Shown: positions 27,301-39,203 of the stretch, one piece after another | Numbering within the stretch: position 1 is the first letter of the stretch | Layout: every line of letters starts with the position of its first letter | Origin: Deroplatys truncata | Lineage: Eukaryota; Arthropoda; Insecta; Mantodea; Mantidae | Direction: 5' to 3' | Assembly (NCBI GenBank): GCA_030765065.1 | Contig: CM060990.1 | Coordinates: forward strand, 463,930,321 to 463,994,320 | DNA length: 64,000 bases | Made by a program: the position numbers and the translations under genes | The notes under the pieces: model-generated | The model's input: the letters and a program-made list of their open reading frames with translations, nothing else | Database searches by the model: none | What the model was told of the DNA's origin: nothing

Positions 27301-30300
27301 AGGGACATCCACCGCAATGCAAGCTGTACAGATCTAAACTTTACTTTAGAAGGTAGATGACAGAGACGCGAAACCCAGTCTGAACGATCCGAGATCTGGA
27401 AACGTTAGGGACATCCACCGCAATGCAAGCTGTACAGATCTAAACTTTACTATAGAAGGTAGATGACAGAGATGAGCAACTACTCTGAACGATCCGAGAT
27501 CTGGAAACGTTAGGGACATCCGCCGCAATGTAAGCTGTACAGATCTAAACTTTACCTTAGAAGGTAAATGACAGAAACGCGCTACTAGTCTGAACGATCC
27601 GAGATCTGGAACCGTTAGGGACATCCACCGCAATGCAATCTGTACAGATCTAAACTTTACTTTAGAAGGTAGATGACAGATACGCGCAACCCAGTCTGAA
27701 CGATCCGAGATCTGGAAACGTTAAGGACATCCACCTTAATGCAAGCTGTACAGATCTAAACTTTACTTTAGAAGGTAGAAGAGAGAGATACGCAACTAGT
27801 CTGAACGATCCGAGATCTGGAAACGTTAGGGATATCCACCGCAATGCAAGCTGTACAGATCTAAACTTTACTTTAGATGGTAGATGAACGAGACGCGCAA
27901 CAAGTCTGAACGATCCGAGATCTGGAAACGTTAGGTACATCCGCCGCAATGTATGCTGTACAGATCTAAACTTTACTTTAGAAGGTAGATTACAGAGACG
28001 CGCAACTAGCCTGAACGATCCGAGATCTGGAAACGTTAGAGATATCCATCGCAATGCAAGCTGTACAGATCCAAACCTTACTTTAGAAGGTAGTAGGCAG
28101 AGACGCGCAACTAGCCTGAACGATCCGAGATCTGGAAACGTTAGGGACATCCAGCGCAATGCAAGCTGTACAGATCTAAACTTTACTTTAGAAGGTAGAT
28201 GACAGATACGCTCAACTAGTCTGAACGATCCGAGATCTCGAAACGTTAGGGACATCCACCGCAATGCAAGCTGTACAGATCTAAAATTTAATTTAGAAGG
28301 TAGATGAACGAGACGCGCAACTAGTCTGAACGATCCGAGATCTCGAAACGTTAGGGACATCCACCGCAATGCAAGCTGTACACATCTAAACTTTACTTTA
28401 GAAGGTAGATGAACGAGACGCGCAACTAGTCTGAACGATCCGAGATCTGGAAGCGTTAGGGACATCCGCCGCAATGTATGCTGTACATATCTAAACTTTA
28501 CTTTAGAAGGTAGATGACAGAGACGCGCAACTAGCCTGAACGATCCGAGATCTGGAAACGTTAGGGACATCCACTGCAATGCAAGCTGTACAGATCAAAA
28601 CTTTACTTTAGAAGGTAGATGACAGAGACGCGCAACTAGTCTGAACGATCCGAGATCTGGAACCGTTAGGGACATCCACCGCAATGCCAGCTGTACAGAT
28701 CTAAACTTTACTTTAGACGGTAGATGACAGAGACGCGCAACCCAGTCTGAACGATACGAGATCTGCAAACGTTAGGGACATCCACCGCAATGCAAGCTGT
28801 ACAGATCTAAACTTTACTTTAGAAGGTAGATGACAGAGATGCGACACTAGTCTGAACGATCCGAGATCTGGAAACGTATGGGACATCCACTGCAATGCAA
28901 GCTGTACAGATCTAAACTTTAGTTTAGAAGGTAGATGACAGAGACGCGCAACTAGTCTGAATGATCCGAGATCTGGAAACGTTAGGAACATCCACCGCAA
29001 TGCAAGCTGTACAGATCTAAACTTTTGTTTAGAAGGTAGATGACAGATACGCTCAACTAGTCTGAACGATCCCAGATCTGGAAACGTTAGGGACATCCAC
29101 CGCAATGCAAGCTGTACAGATGTAAACTTTACTTTAGAAGGTAGATGACAGAGACGCGCAACTAGCCTGAACGATCCGAGATCTGGAAACGTTAGTGACA
29201 TCCACCGCAATGGAAGCTGTACAGATCTAAACTTTACTTTAGACGGTAGATGACAGAGACGCGCAACCCAGTCTGAACGATCCGAGATTCTGAAACGTTA
29301 GGGACATCCACCGCAATGCAAGCTGTACAGATCTAAAGTTTACTTTAGAAGGTAGATGACAGAGATGCGCAACTAGTCTGAACGATCCGAGATCTGGAAA
29401 CGTTTGGGACATCCACTGCAATGCAAGCTGTACAGATCTAAACTTTACGTTAGAAGGTAAATGACAGAGACGCGCAACTAGTCTGAACGATCCGAGATCT
29501 GGAAACGTTAGGGACATCCAACCGCAATGCAAGCTGTACAGATCTAAAGTTTAGTTTAGAAGGTAGATGACAGATACGCTCAACTAGTCTGAACGATCCG
29601 AGATCTGGAAACGTTAGGGATATCCACCGCAATGCAAGCTGTACAGATCTAAACTTTACTTTAGAAGGTAGATGACAGATACGCGCAAATAGTCTGAACG
29701 ATCCCAGATCTGGAAACGTTAGGGACATCCGCCGCAATGTAAGCTCTACAGATCTAAACTTTACTTTAGAAGGTAGATGACAGAGACGCGCATCTAGCCT
29801 GAACGATGCGAGATCTGGAAACGTTAGGGACATCCACCGCAATGCAAGCTGTACAGATCTAAACTTTACTTTATAAGGTAGATGACAGAGCCGCGCAACT
29901 AGCCTGAACGATCCGATATCTGGAAACGTTAGGGACATCCACCGCATTGCAAGCTGTACACATCTAAGCTTTACTTTAGAAGGTAGATGACAGAGACGCG
30001 AAACCCAGTCTGAACGATCCGAGATCTGGAAACGTTAGGGACATCCACCGCAATGCAAGCTGTACAGATCTAAACTTTACTATAGAAGGTAGATGACAGA
30101 GATGAGCAACTAGTCTGAACGATCCGAGATCTGGAAACGTTAGGGACATCCGCCGCAATGCAAGCTGTACAGATCTAAACTTTACTTTAGAAGGTAGATG
30201 ACAGAAACGCGCAACTAGTCTGAACGATCCGACATCTGGAACCGTTAGGGACATCCACCGCAATGCAAGCTGTACAGATCTAAACTTTACTTTAGAAGGT

Positions 30301-30602
30301 AGATGACAGATACGCGCAACCCAGTCTGAACGATCCGAGATTTGGAAACGTTAAGGACATCCACCTTAATGCAAGCTGTACAGATCTAAACTTTACTTTA
30401 GAAGGTAGATGACAGAGATGCGCAAGTAGTCTGAACGATCCGAGATCTGGAAACGTTAGGGATATCCACCGCAATGCAAGCTGTACAGATCTAAACTTTA
30501 CTTTAGATGGTAGATGAACGAGACGCGCAACTAGTCTGAACGATCCGAGATCTGGAAACGTTAGGGACATCCGCCGCAATGTATGCTGTACAGATCTAAA
30601 CT
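24399..30602 (+). repeat. HOR unit B2 (6,204 bp)
   Basis: This unit runs between 104-bp markers. From about 25150 it is repeated in the next unit at a constant offset of 5,469 bp (52 monomers plus 9 bases). Segment starts at 25342, 25874, 26400, 26994, 27346, 27662, 28713 and 29239 all recur at +5,469. The offset then rises to 5,890 bp after extra monomers appear in the second copy near 34990-35510. Only a few single-base differences per kilobase are visible, such as GAAGAGAG against GATGAGAG near 27780 and 33248. Confidence 0.85.
26058..26162 (+). repeat. Reference 105-bp monomer
   Basis: This copy matches the consensus I derived by eye at every position, so it serves as the type monomer. 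GC is 48 of 105 bases and there are six CpG. It is rich in short perfect dyads: CTGTACAG at 26063-26070, AGATCT at 26069-26074 and again at 26130-26135, ACTAGT at 26112-26117, and AACGTT at 26139-26144. CTAAA and TTTAG form a small inverted repeat with a 6-bp loop at 26073-26088. The two AGATCT sites lie 61 bp apart, and 44 bp from the next monomer's site. One reverse-strand frame is open for all 35 codons. The start point chosen (GCAAGC) is arbitrary. Confidence 0.95.
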
Positions 30603-33600
30603 TTATTTAGAAGGTAGATGACAGAGACGCGCAACTAGTCTGAACGATCCGAGATCTGGAACCGTTAGGGACATCCACCGCAATGCCAGCTGTACAGATC
30701 TAAACTTTACTTTAGACGGTAGATGACAGAGACGCGCAACCCAGTCTGAACGATCGGAGATCTGGAAACGTTAGGGACATCCACCGCAATGCAAGCTGTA
30801 CAGATCTAAACTATACTTTAGAAGGTAGATGACAGAGATGCGCAACTAGTCTGAACGATCCGAGATCTGGAAACGTATGGGACATCCACTGCAATGCAAG
30901 CTGTACAGATCTAAACTTTACTTTAGAAGGTAGATGACAGAGACGCGCAACTAGTCTGAATGATCCGAGATCTGGAAACGTTAGGGACATCCACCGCAAT
31001 GCAAGCTGTACAGATCTAAACTTTTGTTTAGAAGGTAGATGACAGATACGCTCAACTAGTCTGAACGATCCCAGATCTGGAAACGTTAGGGACATCCACC
31101 GCAATGCAAGCTGTACAGATGTAAACTTTACTTTAGAAGGTAGATGACAGAGACGCGCAACTAGCCTGAACGATCCGAGATCTGGAAACGTTAGGGACAT
31201 CCACCGCAATGGAAGCTGTACAGATCTAAACTTTACTTTAGAAGGTAGATGACAGAGACGCGCAACTAGCCTGAACGATCCGAGATCTGGAACCGTTAGG
31301 GACATGCACCGCAATGCCAGCTGTACAGTTCTAAACTTTACTTTAGACGGTAGATGAAAGAGACGCGCAACCCAGTCTGAACAATCCGAGATCTGGAAAC
31401 GTTAGGGACATCCACCGCAATGCAAGCTGTACAGATCTAAACTTTATTTTAGAAGGTAGATGACAGAGATGCGCAACTAGTCTGAACGATCCGAGATCTG
31501 GAAACGTTTGGGACATCCACTGCAATGCAAGCTGTACAGATCTAAACTTTACTTTAGAAGGTAGATGACAGAGACGCGCAACTAGTCTGAACGATCCGAG
31601 ATCTGGAAACATTAGGGACATCCACCGCAATTCAAGCTGTACAGATCTAAAGTTTAGTTTAGAAGGTAGATGACAGATACGCTCAACTAGTCTGAACGAT
31701 CCCAGATCTGGAAACGTTAGGGACATCCACCACAATGCAAGCTGTACAGATGTAAACTTTACTTTAGAAGGTAGATGACAGAGACGCGCAACTAGCCTGA
31801 ACGATCCGAGATCTGGAAACGTTAGGGACATCCACCGCAATGGAAGCTGTACAGATCTAAACTTTACTTTAGAAGGTAGATGACAGAGCCGCGCAACCCA
31901 GTCTGAACGATCCGAGATCTGGAAACATTAGGGACATCCACCGCAATGCAAGCTGTACAGATCCAAACCTTACTTTAGAAGGTAGTAGGCAGAGACGCGC
32001 AACTAGCCTGAACGATCCGAGATCTGGAAACGTTAAGGACATCCAGTGCAATGCAAGCTGTACAGATCTAAACTTTACTTTAGAAGGTAGATGACAGAGA
32101 CGCGCATCTAGCTGGAACGATCCGAGATCTGGAAACGTTAGGGACCTCCACCGCAATGCAAGCTGTACAGATCTAAACTTTACTTTAGAAGGTAGATGAA
32201 CGAGACGCGCAACTAGTCTGAGCGATCCGAGATCTCGAAACGTTAGGGACATCCGCCGCAATGTATGCTGTACAGATCTAAACTTTACTTTAGAAGGTAC
32301 ATGACAGAGACGCGCAACTAGCCTGAACGATCCGAGATCTGGAAACGTTAGGGACATCCACTGCATGGCAAGCTGTACAGATCTAATCTTTAATCTAGAA
32401 GGTAGATGACAGAGACGCGCAACTAGCCTGAACGATCTGAGATCTGGAAACGTTAGGGACATTCACCGCAATGCAAGCTGTACTGATCTAAACTTTACTT
32501 TAGAAGGTAGATGACAGATACGCGCAACTAGTCTGAACGATCCCAGATCTGGAAACGTTAGGGACATCCGCCGCAATGTAAGCTCTACAGATCTAAACTT
32601 TACTTTAGAAGGTAGATGACAGAGACGCGCATCTAGCCTGAACGATGCGAGATCTGGAAACGTTAGGGACATCCACCGCAATGCAAGCTGTACAGATCTA
32701 AACTTTACTTTAGAAGGTAGATGACAGAGCCGCGCAACTAGCCTGAACGATCCGATATCTGGAAACGTTAGGGACATCCACCGCAATGCAAGCTGTACAG
32801 ATCTAAACTTTACTTTAGAAGGTAGATGACAGAGACGCGAAACCCAGTCTGAACGATCCGAGATCTGGAAACGTTAGGGACATCCACCGCAATGCAAGCT
32901 GTACAGATCTAAACTTTACTATAGAAGGTAGATGACAGAGATGAGCAACTACTCTGAACGATCCGAGATCTGGAAACGTTAGGGACATCCGCCGCAATGT
33001 AAGCTGTACAGATCTAAACTTTACCTTAGAAGGTAAATGACAGAAACGCGCAACTAGTCTGAACGATCCGAGATCTGGAACCGTTAGGGACATCCACCGC
33101 AATGCAAGCTGTACAGATCTAAACTTTACTTTAGAAGGTAGATGACAGATACGCGCAACCCAGTCTGAACGATCCGAGATCTGGAAACGTTAAGGACATC
33201 CACCTTAATGCAAGCTGTACAGATCTAAACTTTACTTTAGAAGGTAGATGAGAGAGATACGCAACTAGTCTGAACGATCCGAGATCTGGAAACGTTAGGG
33301 ATATCCACCGCAATGCAAGCTGTACAGATCTAAACTTTACTTTAGATGGTAGATGAACGAGACGCGCAACAAGTCTGAACGATCCGAGATCTGTAAACGT
33401 TAGGTACATCCGCCGCAATGTATGCTGTACAGATCTAAACTTTACTTTAGAAGGTAGATTACAGAGACGCGCAACTAGCCTGAACGATCCGAGATCTGGA
33501 AACGTTAGAGATATCCATCGCAATGCAAGCTGTACAGATCCAAACCTTACTTTAGAAGGTAGTAGGCAGAGACGCGCAACTAGCCTGAACGATCCGAGAT

Positions 33601-36492
33601 CTGGAAACGTTAGGGACATCCAGCGCAATGCAAGCTGTACAGATCTAAACTTTACTTTAGAAGGTAGATGACAGATACGCTCAACTAGTCTGAACGATCC
33701 GAGATCTCGAAACGTTAGGGACATCCACCGCAATGCAAGCTGTACAGATCTAAAATTTAATTTAGACGGTAGATGAACGAGACGCGCAACTAGTCTGAAC
33801 GATCCGAGATCTCGAAACGTTAGGGACATCCACCGCAATGCAAGCTGTACACATCTAAACTTTACTTTAGAAGGTAGATGAACGAGACGCGCAACTAGTC
33901 TGAACGATCCGAGATCTGGAAGCGTTAGGGACATCCGCCGCAATGTATGCTGTACATATCTAAACTTTACTTTAGAAGGTAGATGACAGAGACGCGCAAC
34001 TAGCCTGAACGATCCGAGATCTGGAAACGTTAGGGACATCCACTGCAATGCAAGCTGTACAGATCAAAACTTTACTTTAGAAGGTAGATGACAGAGACGC
34101 GCAACTAGTCTGAACGATCCGAGATCTGGAACCGTTAGGGACATCCACCGCAATGCCAGCTGTACAGATCTAAACTTTACTTTAGACGGTAGATGACAGA
34201 GACGCGCAACCCAGTCTGAACGATCCGAGATCTGCAAACGTTAGGGACATCCACCGCAATGCAAGCTGTACAGATCTAAACTTTACTTTAGAAGGTAGAT
34301 GACAGAGATGCGACACTAGTCTGAACGATCCGAGATCTGGAAACGTATGGGACATCCACTGCAATGCAAGCTGTACAGATCTAAACTTTAGTTTAGAAGG
34401 TAGATGACAGAGACGCGCAACTAGTCTGAATGATCCGAGATCTGGAAACGTTAGGAACATCCACCGCAATGCAAGCTGTACAGATCTAAACTTTTGTTTA
34501 GAAGGTAGATGACAGATACGCTCAACTAGTCTGAACGATCCCAGATCTGGAAACGTTAGGGACATCCACCGCAATGCAAGCTGTACAGATGTAAACTTTA
34601 CTTTAGAAGGTAGATGACAGAGACGCGCAACTAGCCTGAACGATCCGAGATCTGGAAACGTTAGTGACATCCACCGCAATGGAAGCTGTACAGATCTAAA
34701 CTTTACTTTAGACGGTAGATGACAGAGACGCGCAACCCAGTCTGAACGATCCGAGATTCTGAAACGTTAGGGACATCCACCGCAATGCAAGCTGTACAGA
34801 TCTAAAGTTTACTTTAGAAGGTAGATGACAGAGATGCGCAACTAGTCTGAACGATCCGAGATCTGGAAACGTTTGGGACATCCACTGCAATGCAAGCTGT
34901 ACAGATCTAAACTTTACGTTAGAAGGTAAATGACAGAGACGCGCAACTAGTCTGAACGATCCGAGATCTGGAAACGTTAGGGACATCCAACCGCAATGCA
35001 AGCTGTACAGATCTAAACTTTACGTTAGAAGGTAAATGACAGAGACGCGCAACTAGTCTGAACGATCCGAGATCTGGAAACGTTAGGGACATCCAACCGC
35101 AATGCAAGCTGTACAGATCTAAAGTTTAGTTTAGAAGGTAGATGACAGATACGCTCAACTAGTCTGAACGATCCGAGATCTGGAAACGTTAGGGATGTCC
35201 ACCGCAATGCAAGCTGTACAGATCTAAACTTTACTTTAGAAGGTAGTTGACAGAGATGAGCAACTAGTCTGAACGATCCGAGATCTGGAAACGTTAGGGA
35301 CATCCGCCGCAATGTAAGCTGTACAGATCTAAACTTTACTTTAGAAGGTAGATGACAGAGACGCGCAACTAGCCTGAACGATCCGAGTTCTGGAAACGTT
35401 AGGGATATCCATCGCAATGCAAGCTGTACAGATCCAAACCTTACTTTAGAAGGTAGTAGGCATAGACGCGCAACTAGCCTGAACGATCCGAGATCTGGAA
35501 ACGTTAGGGACATTCACCGCAATGCAAGCTGTACTGATCTAAACTTTACTTTAGAAGGTAGATGACAGATACGCGCAAATAGTCTGAACGATCCCAGATC
35601 TGGAAACGTTAGGGACATCCGCCGCAATGTAAGCTCTACAGATCTAAACTTTACTTTAGAAGGTAGATGACAGAGACGCGCATCTAGCCTGAACGATGCG
35701 AGATCTGGAAACGTTAGGGACATCCACCGCAATGCAAGCTGTACAGATCTAAACTTTACTTTATAAGGTAGATGACAGAGCCGCGCAACTAGCCTGAACG
35801 ATCCGATATCTGGAAACGTTAGGGACATCCACCGCATTGCAAGCTGTACAGATCTAAGCTTTACTTTAGAAGGTAGATGACAGAGACGCGAAACCCAGTC
35901 TGAACGATCCGAGATCTGGAAACGTTAGGGACATCCACCGCAATGCAAGCTGTACAGATCTAAACTTTACTATAGAAGGTAGATGACAGAGATGAGCAAC
36001 TAGTCTGAACGATCCGAGATCTGGAAACGTTAGGGACATCCGCCGCAATGCAAGCTGTACAGATCTAAACTTTACTTTAGAAGGTAGATGACAGAAACGC
36101 GCAACTAGTCTGAACGATCCGACATCTGGAACCGTTAGGGACATCCACCGCAATGCAAGCTGTACAGATCTAAACTTTACTTTAGAAGGTAGATGACAGA
36201 TACGCGCAACCCAGTCTGAACGATCCGAGATTTGGAAACGTTAAGGACATCCACCTTAATGCAAGCTGTACAGATCTAAACTTTACTTTAGAAGGTAGAT
36301 GACAGAGATGCGCAAGTAGTCTGAACGATCCGAGATCTGGAAACGTTAGGGATATCCACCGCAATGCAAGCTGTACAGATCTAAACTTTACTTTAGATGG
36401 TAGATGAACGAGACGCGCAACTAGTCTGAACGATCCGAGATCTGGAAACGTTAGGGACATCCGCCGCAATGTATGCTGTACAGATCTAAACT
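30603..36492 (+). repeat. HOR unit B3 (5,890 bp), tandem copy of B2
   Basis: This is the partner of the previous unit. Its first few monomers join the 104-bp marker directly to material equivalent to about 25150, so about 0.75 kb present at 24400-25150 is missing here. That placement identifies the duplication junction at about 30600-30660. About 421 bp (four monomers, one of 106 bp) is extra near 34990-35510 relative to B2, and this includes an exact 106-bp tandem duplication. The end (35514-36469) matches 29590-30579 at +5,890. Confidence 0.85.
34887..35098 (+). repeat. Single-monomer tandem duplication (106 bp x 2)
   Basis: Two adjacent identical 106-bp copies carry TTTACGTTAGAAGG, GGTAAATGACAG and the one-base insertion CATCCAACCGC. 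HOR unit B2 has one such monomer at the equivalent place, about 29418-29523. This is a different 106-bp subtype from the CCCAG form, because its extra base lies at the CCAACCG junction. Confidence 0.92.
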
Positions 36493-38782
36493 TTATTTAG
36501 AAGGTAGATGACAGAGACGCGCAACTAGCCTGAGCGATCTGAGATCTGGAAACGTTAGGGACATCCACTGCAATGCAAGCTGTACAGATCTAAACTTCAC
36601 TTTAGTAGGTAGATGACAGAGACGCGCAACTAGTCTGAACGATCCGAGATCTGTAACCGTTAGGGACATCCACCGCAATGCAAGCTGTACAGATCTAAAC
36701 TTTACTTTAGAAGGTAGATGAACGAGACGCGCAACTAGTGTGAACGATGCGAGATCTCGAAACGTTAAGGACATCCGCCGCAATGTATGCTGTACAGATC
36801 TAAAGTTTAGTTTAGAATGTAGATGACAGATACGCTCAACTAGTCTGAACGATCCCAGATCTGGAAACGTTAGGGACATCCACCGCAATGCAAGCAGTAC
36901 AAATGTAAACTTTACTTTAGAAGGTAGATGACAGAGACGCGCAACTAGCCTGAACGATCCGAGATCTGGAAACGTTAGGGACATCCACAGCAATGCAAGC
37001 GGTACAGATCTAAAGTTTACTTTAGAAGGTAGATGACAGAGACGCGCAACCCAGTCTGAACGATCCGAGATCTGGAAACGTTAGGGACATCCACCGCAAC
37101 GCAAGCTGTACAGATCTAAACTTTACTTTAGAAGGTGGTTGACAGAGATGCGCAACTAGTCTGAACGATCCGAGATCTGGAAACGTTAAGGACATCCGCC
37201 GCAATGTAAGCTGTACAGATCTAAAATTTACTTTAGAAGGTAGATGACAGAGACGCGCAACTAGCCTAACCGATCCGAGATCTGGAAACATTAGGGATAT
37301 CCATCGCAATGCAAGCTGTACAGATCCAAACCTTACTTTAGAAGGTAGTAGGCAGAGACGCGCAACTAGCCTGAACGATCCGAGATCTGGAAACGTTAGG
37401 GACATCCACTGAAATGCAAGCTGTACAGATCTAAACTTTACTTTAGAAGGTAGATGACAGAGACGCGCAACTAGTCTGAACGATCCGAGATCTGGAACCG
37501 TTAGGCACATCCACCGCAATGCCACCTGTACAGATCTAAACTTTACTTTAGACGGTAGATGACAGAGACGCGCAACCCAGTCTGAACGATCCGAGATCTG
37601 GAAACGTTAGGGACATCCACCGCAATGCAAGCTGTACAGATCTAAACTTTACTTTAGAAGGTAGATGACAGAGATGCGCAACTAGTCTGAACGATCCGAG
37701 ATCTGGAAACGTATGGGGCATCCACTGCAATGCAAGCTGTACAGATCTAAACTTTACTTTAGAAGGTAGTTGACAGAGACGCGCAACTAGTCTGAATGAT
37801 CCGAGATCTGGGAACGTTAGGGACATCCACCGCAATGCAAGCTGTACAGATCTAAAGTTTAGTTTAGAAGGTAGATGACAGATACGCTCAACTAGTCTGA
37901 ACGATTCCAGATCTGGAAACGTTAGGGACATCCACCGCAATGCAAGCTGTACAGATGTAAACTTTACTTTAGAAGGTAGATGACAGAGACGCGCAACTAG
38001 CCTGAACGATCCGAGATCTGGAAACGTTAGGGACATCCACCGCAATGGAAGCTGTACAGATCTAAACTTTATTTTAGAAGGTAGATGACAGAGCCGCGCA
38101 ACCCAGTCTGAACGATCCGAGATCTGGAAACATTAGGGACATCCACCGCAATGCAAGCTGTACAGATCTAAACTTTACTTTAGAAGGTAGTTGACAGAGA
38201 TGCGCAACTAGTCTGAACAATCCGAGATCTGGAAACGTTAAGGACATCCAGCGCAATGCAAGCTGTACAGATCTAAACTTTACTTTAGAAGGTAGATGAC
38301 AGAGACGCGCATCTAGCTGGAACGATCCGAGATCTGGAAACGTTAGGGACATCCACTGCAATGCAAGGTGTACAGATATAAACTTTACTTTAGAAGGTAG
38401 ATGAACGAGACGCGCAACTAGTCTGAACGATCCGAGATCTCGAAACGTTAGGGACATCCGCCGCAATGTATGCTGTACAGATCTAAACTTTACTTTAGAA
38501 GGTAGATGACAGAGACGCGCAACTAGCCTGAACGATCCGAGATCTGGAAACGTTAGGTACATCCACTGCATGGCAAGCTGTACAGATCTAATCTTTACTC
38601 TAGAAGGTAGATGACAGAGACGCGCAACTAGCCTGAACGATCCGAGATCTGGAAACGTTAGGGACATTCACCGCAATGCAAGCTGTACTGATCTAAACTT
38701 TACTTTAGAAGGTAGATGACAGATACGCGCAACTAGTCTGAACGATCCCAGATCTGGAAACGTTAGGGACATCCGCCGCAAT

Positions 38783-38887
38783 GTAAGCTCTACAGATCTA
38801 AACTTTACTTTAGAAGGTAGATGACAGAGACGCGCATCTAGCCTGAACGATGCGAGATCTGGAAACGTTAGGGACATCCACCGCAAT
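38783..38887 (+). repeat. 'GCATCTAGCC / GATGCGAG' monomer subtype (example)
   Basis: Two linked changes mark this subtype: ACGCGCATCTAGCCTG (usually ACGCGCAACTAG) and AACGATGCGAG (usually AACGATCCGAG). Here it begins GTAAGCTCTACAG, another linked change. Copies lie near 265, 3730, 5725, 8570, 10250, 12030, 17810, 27170, 29800, 32630, 35690, 40625, 45150, 47040, 51560, 53140, 58710 and 60290. It is distinct from a second CATCTAG form that continues CTGGAACGATCC, as near 10670. Confidence 0.87.
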
Positions 38888-39098
38888 GCAAGCTGTACAG
38901 ATCTAAACTTTACTTTAGAAGGTAGATGACAGAGCCGCGCAACTAGCCTGAACGATCCGATATCTGGAAACGTTAGGGACATCCACCGACATGCAAGCTG
39001 TACAGATCTAAACTTTACTTTAGAAGGTAGATGACAGAGACGCGAAACCCAGTCTGAACGATCCGAGATCTGGAAACGTTAGGGACATCCACCGCAAT

Positions 39099-39203
39099 GC
39101 AAGCTGTACAGATCTAAACTTTACTATAGAAGGTAGATGACAGAGATGAGCAACTAGTCTGAACGATCCGAGATCTGGAAACGTTAGGGACATCCGCTGC
39201 AAT
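39099..39203 (+). repeat. 'CTATAGAAGG / GATGAGCAAC' monomer subtype (example)
   Basis: The variants TTTACTATAGAAGG and GACAGAGATGAGCAACTAG occur together in this monomer. It directly follows a GCGAAACCCAG 106-bp monomer and precedes a monomer reading GACAGAAACGC. The trio recurs near 15050, 18100, 23880, 27450, 30080, 32930, 35970, 45330, 51750 and 58900. The later copies have acquired TTTACTATAGTAGG. Confidence 0.87.
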
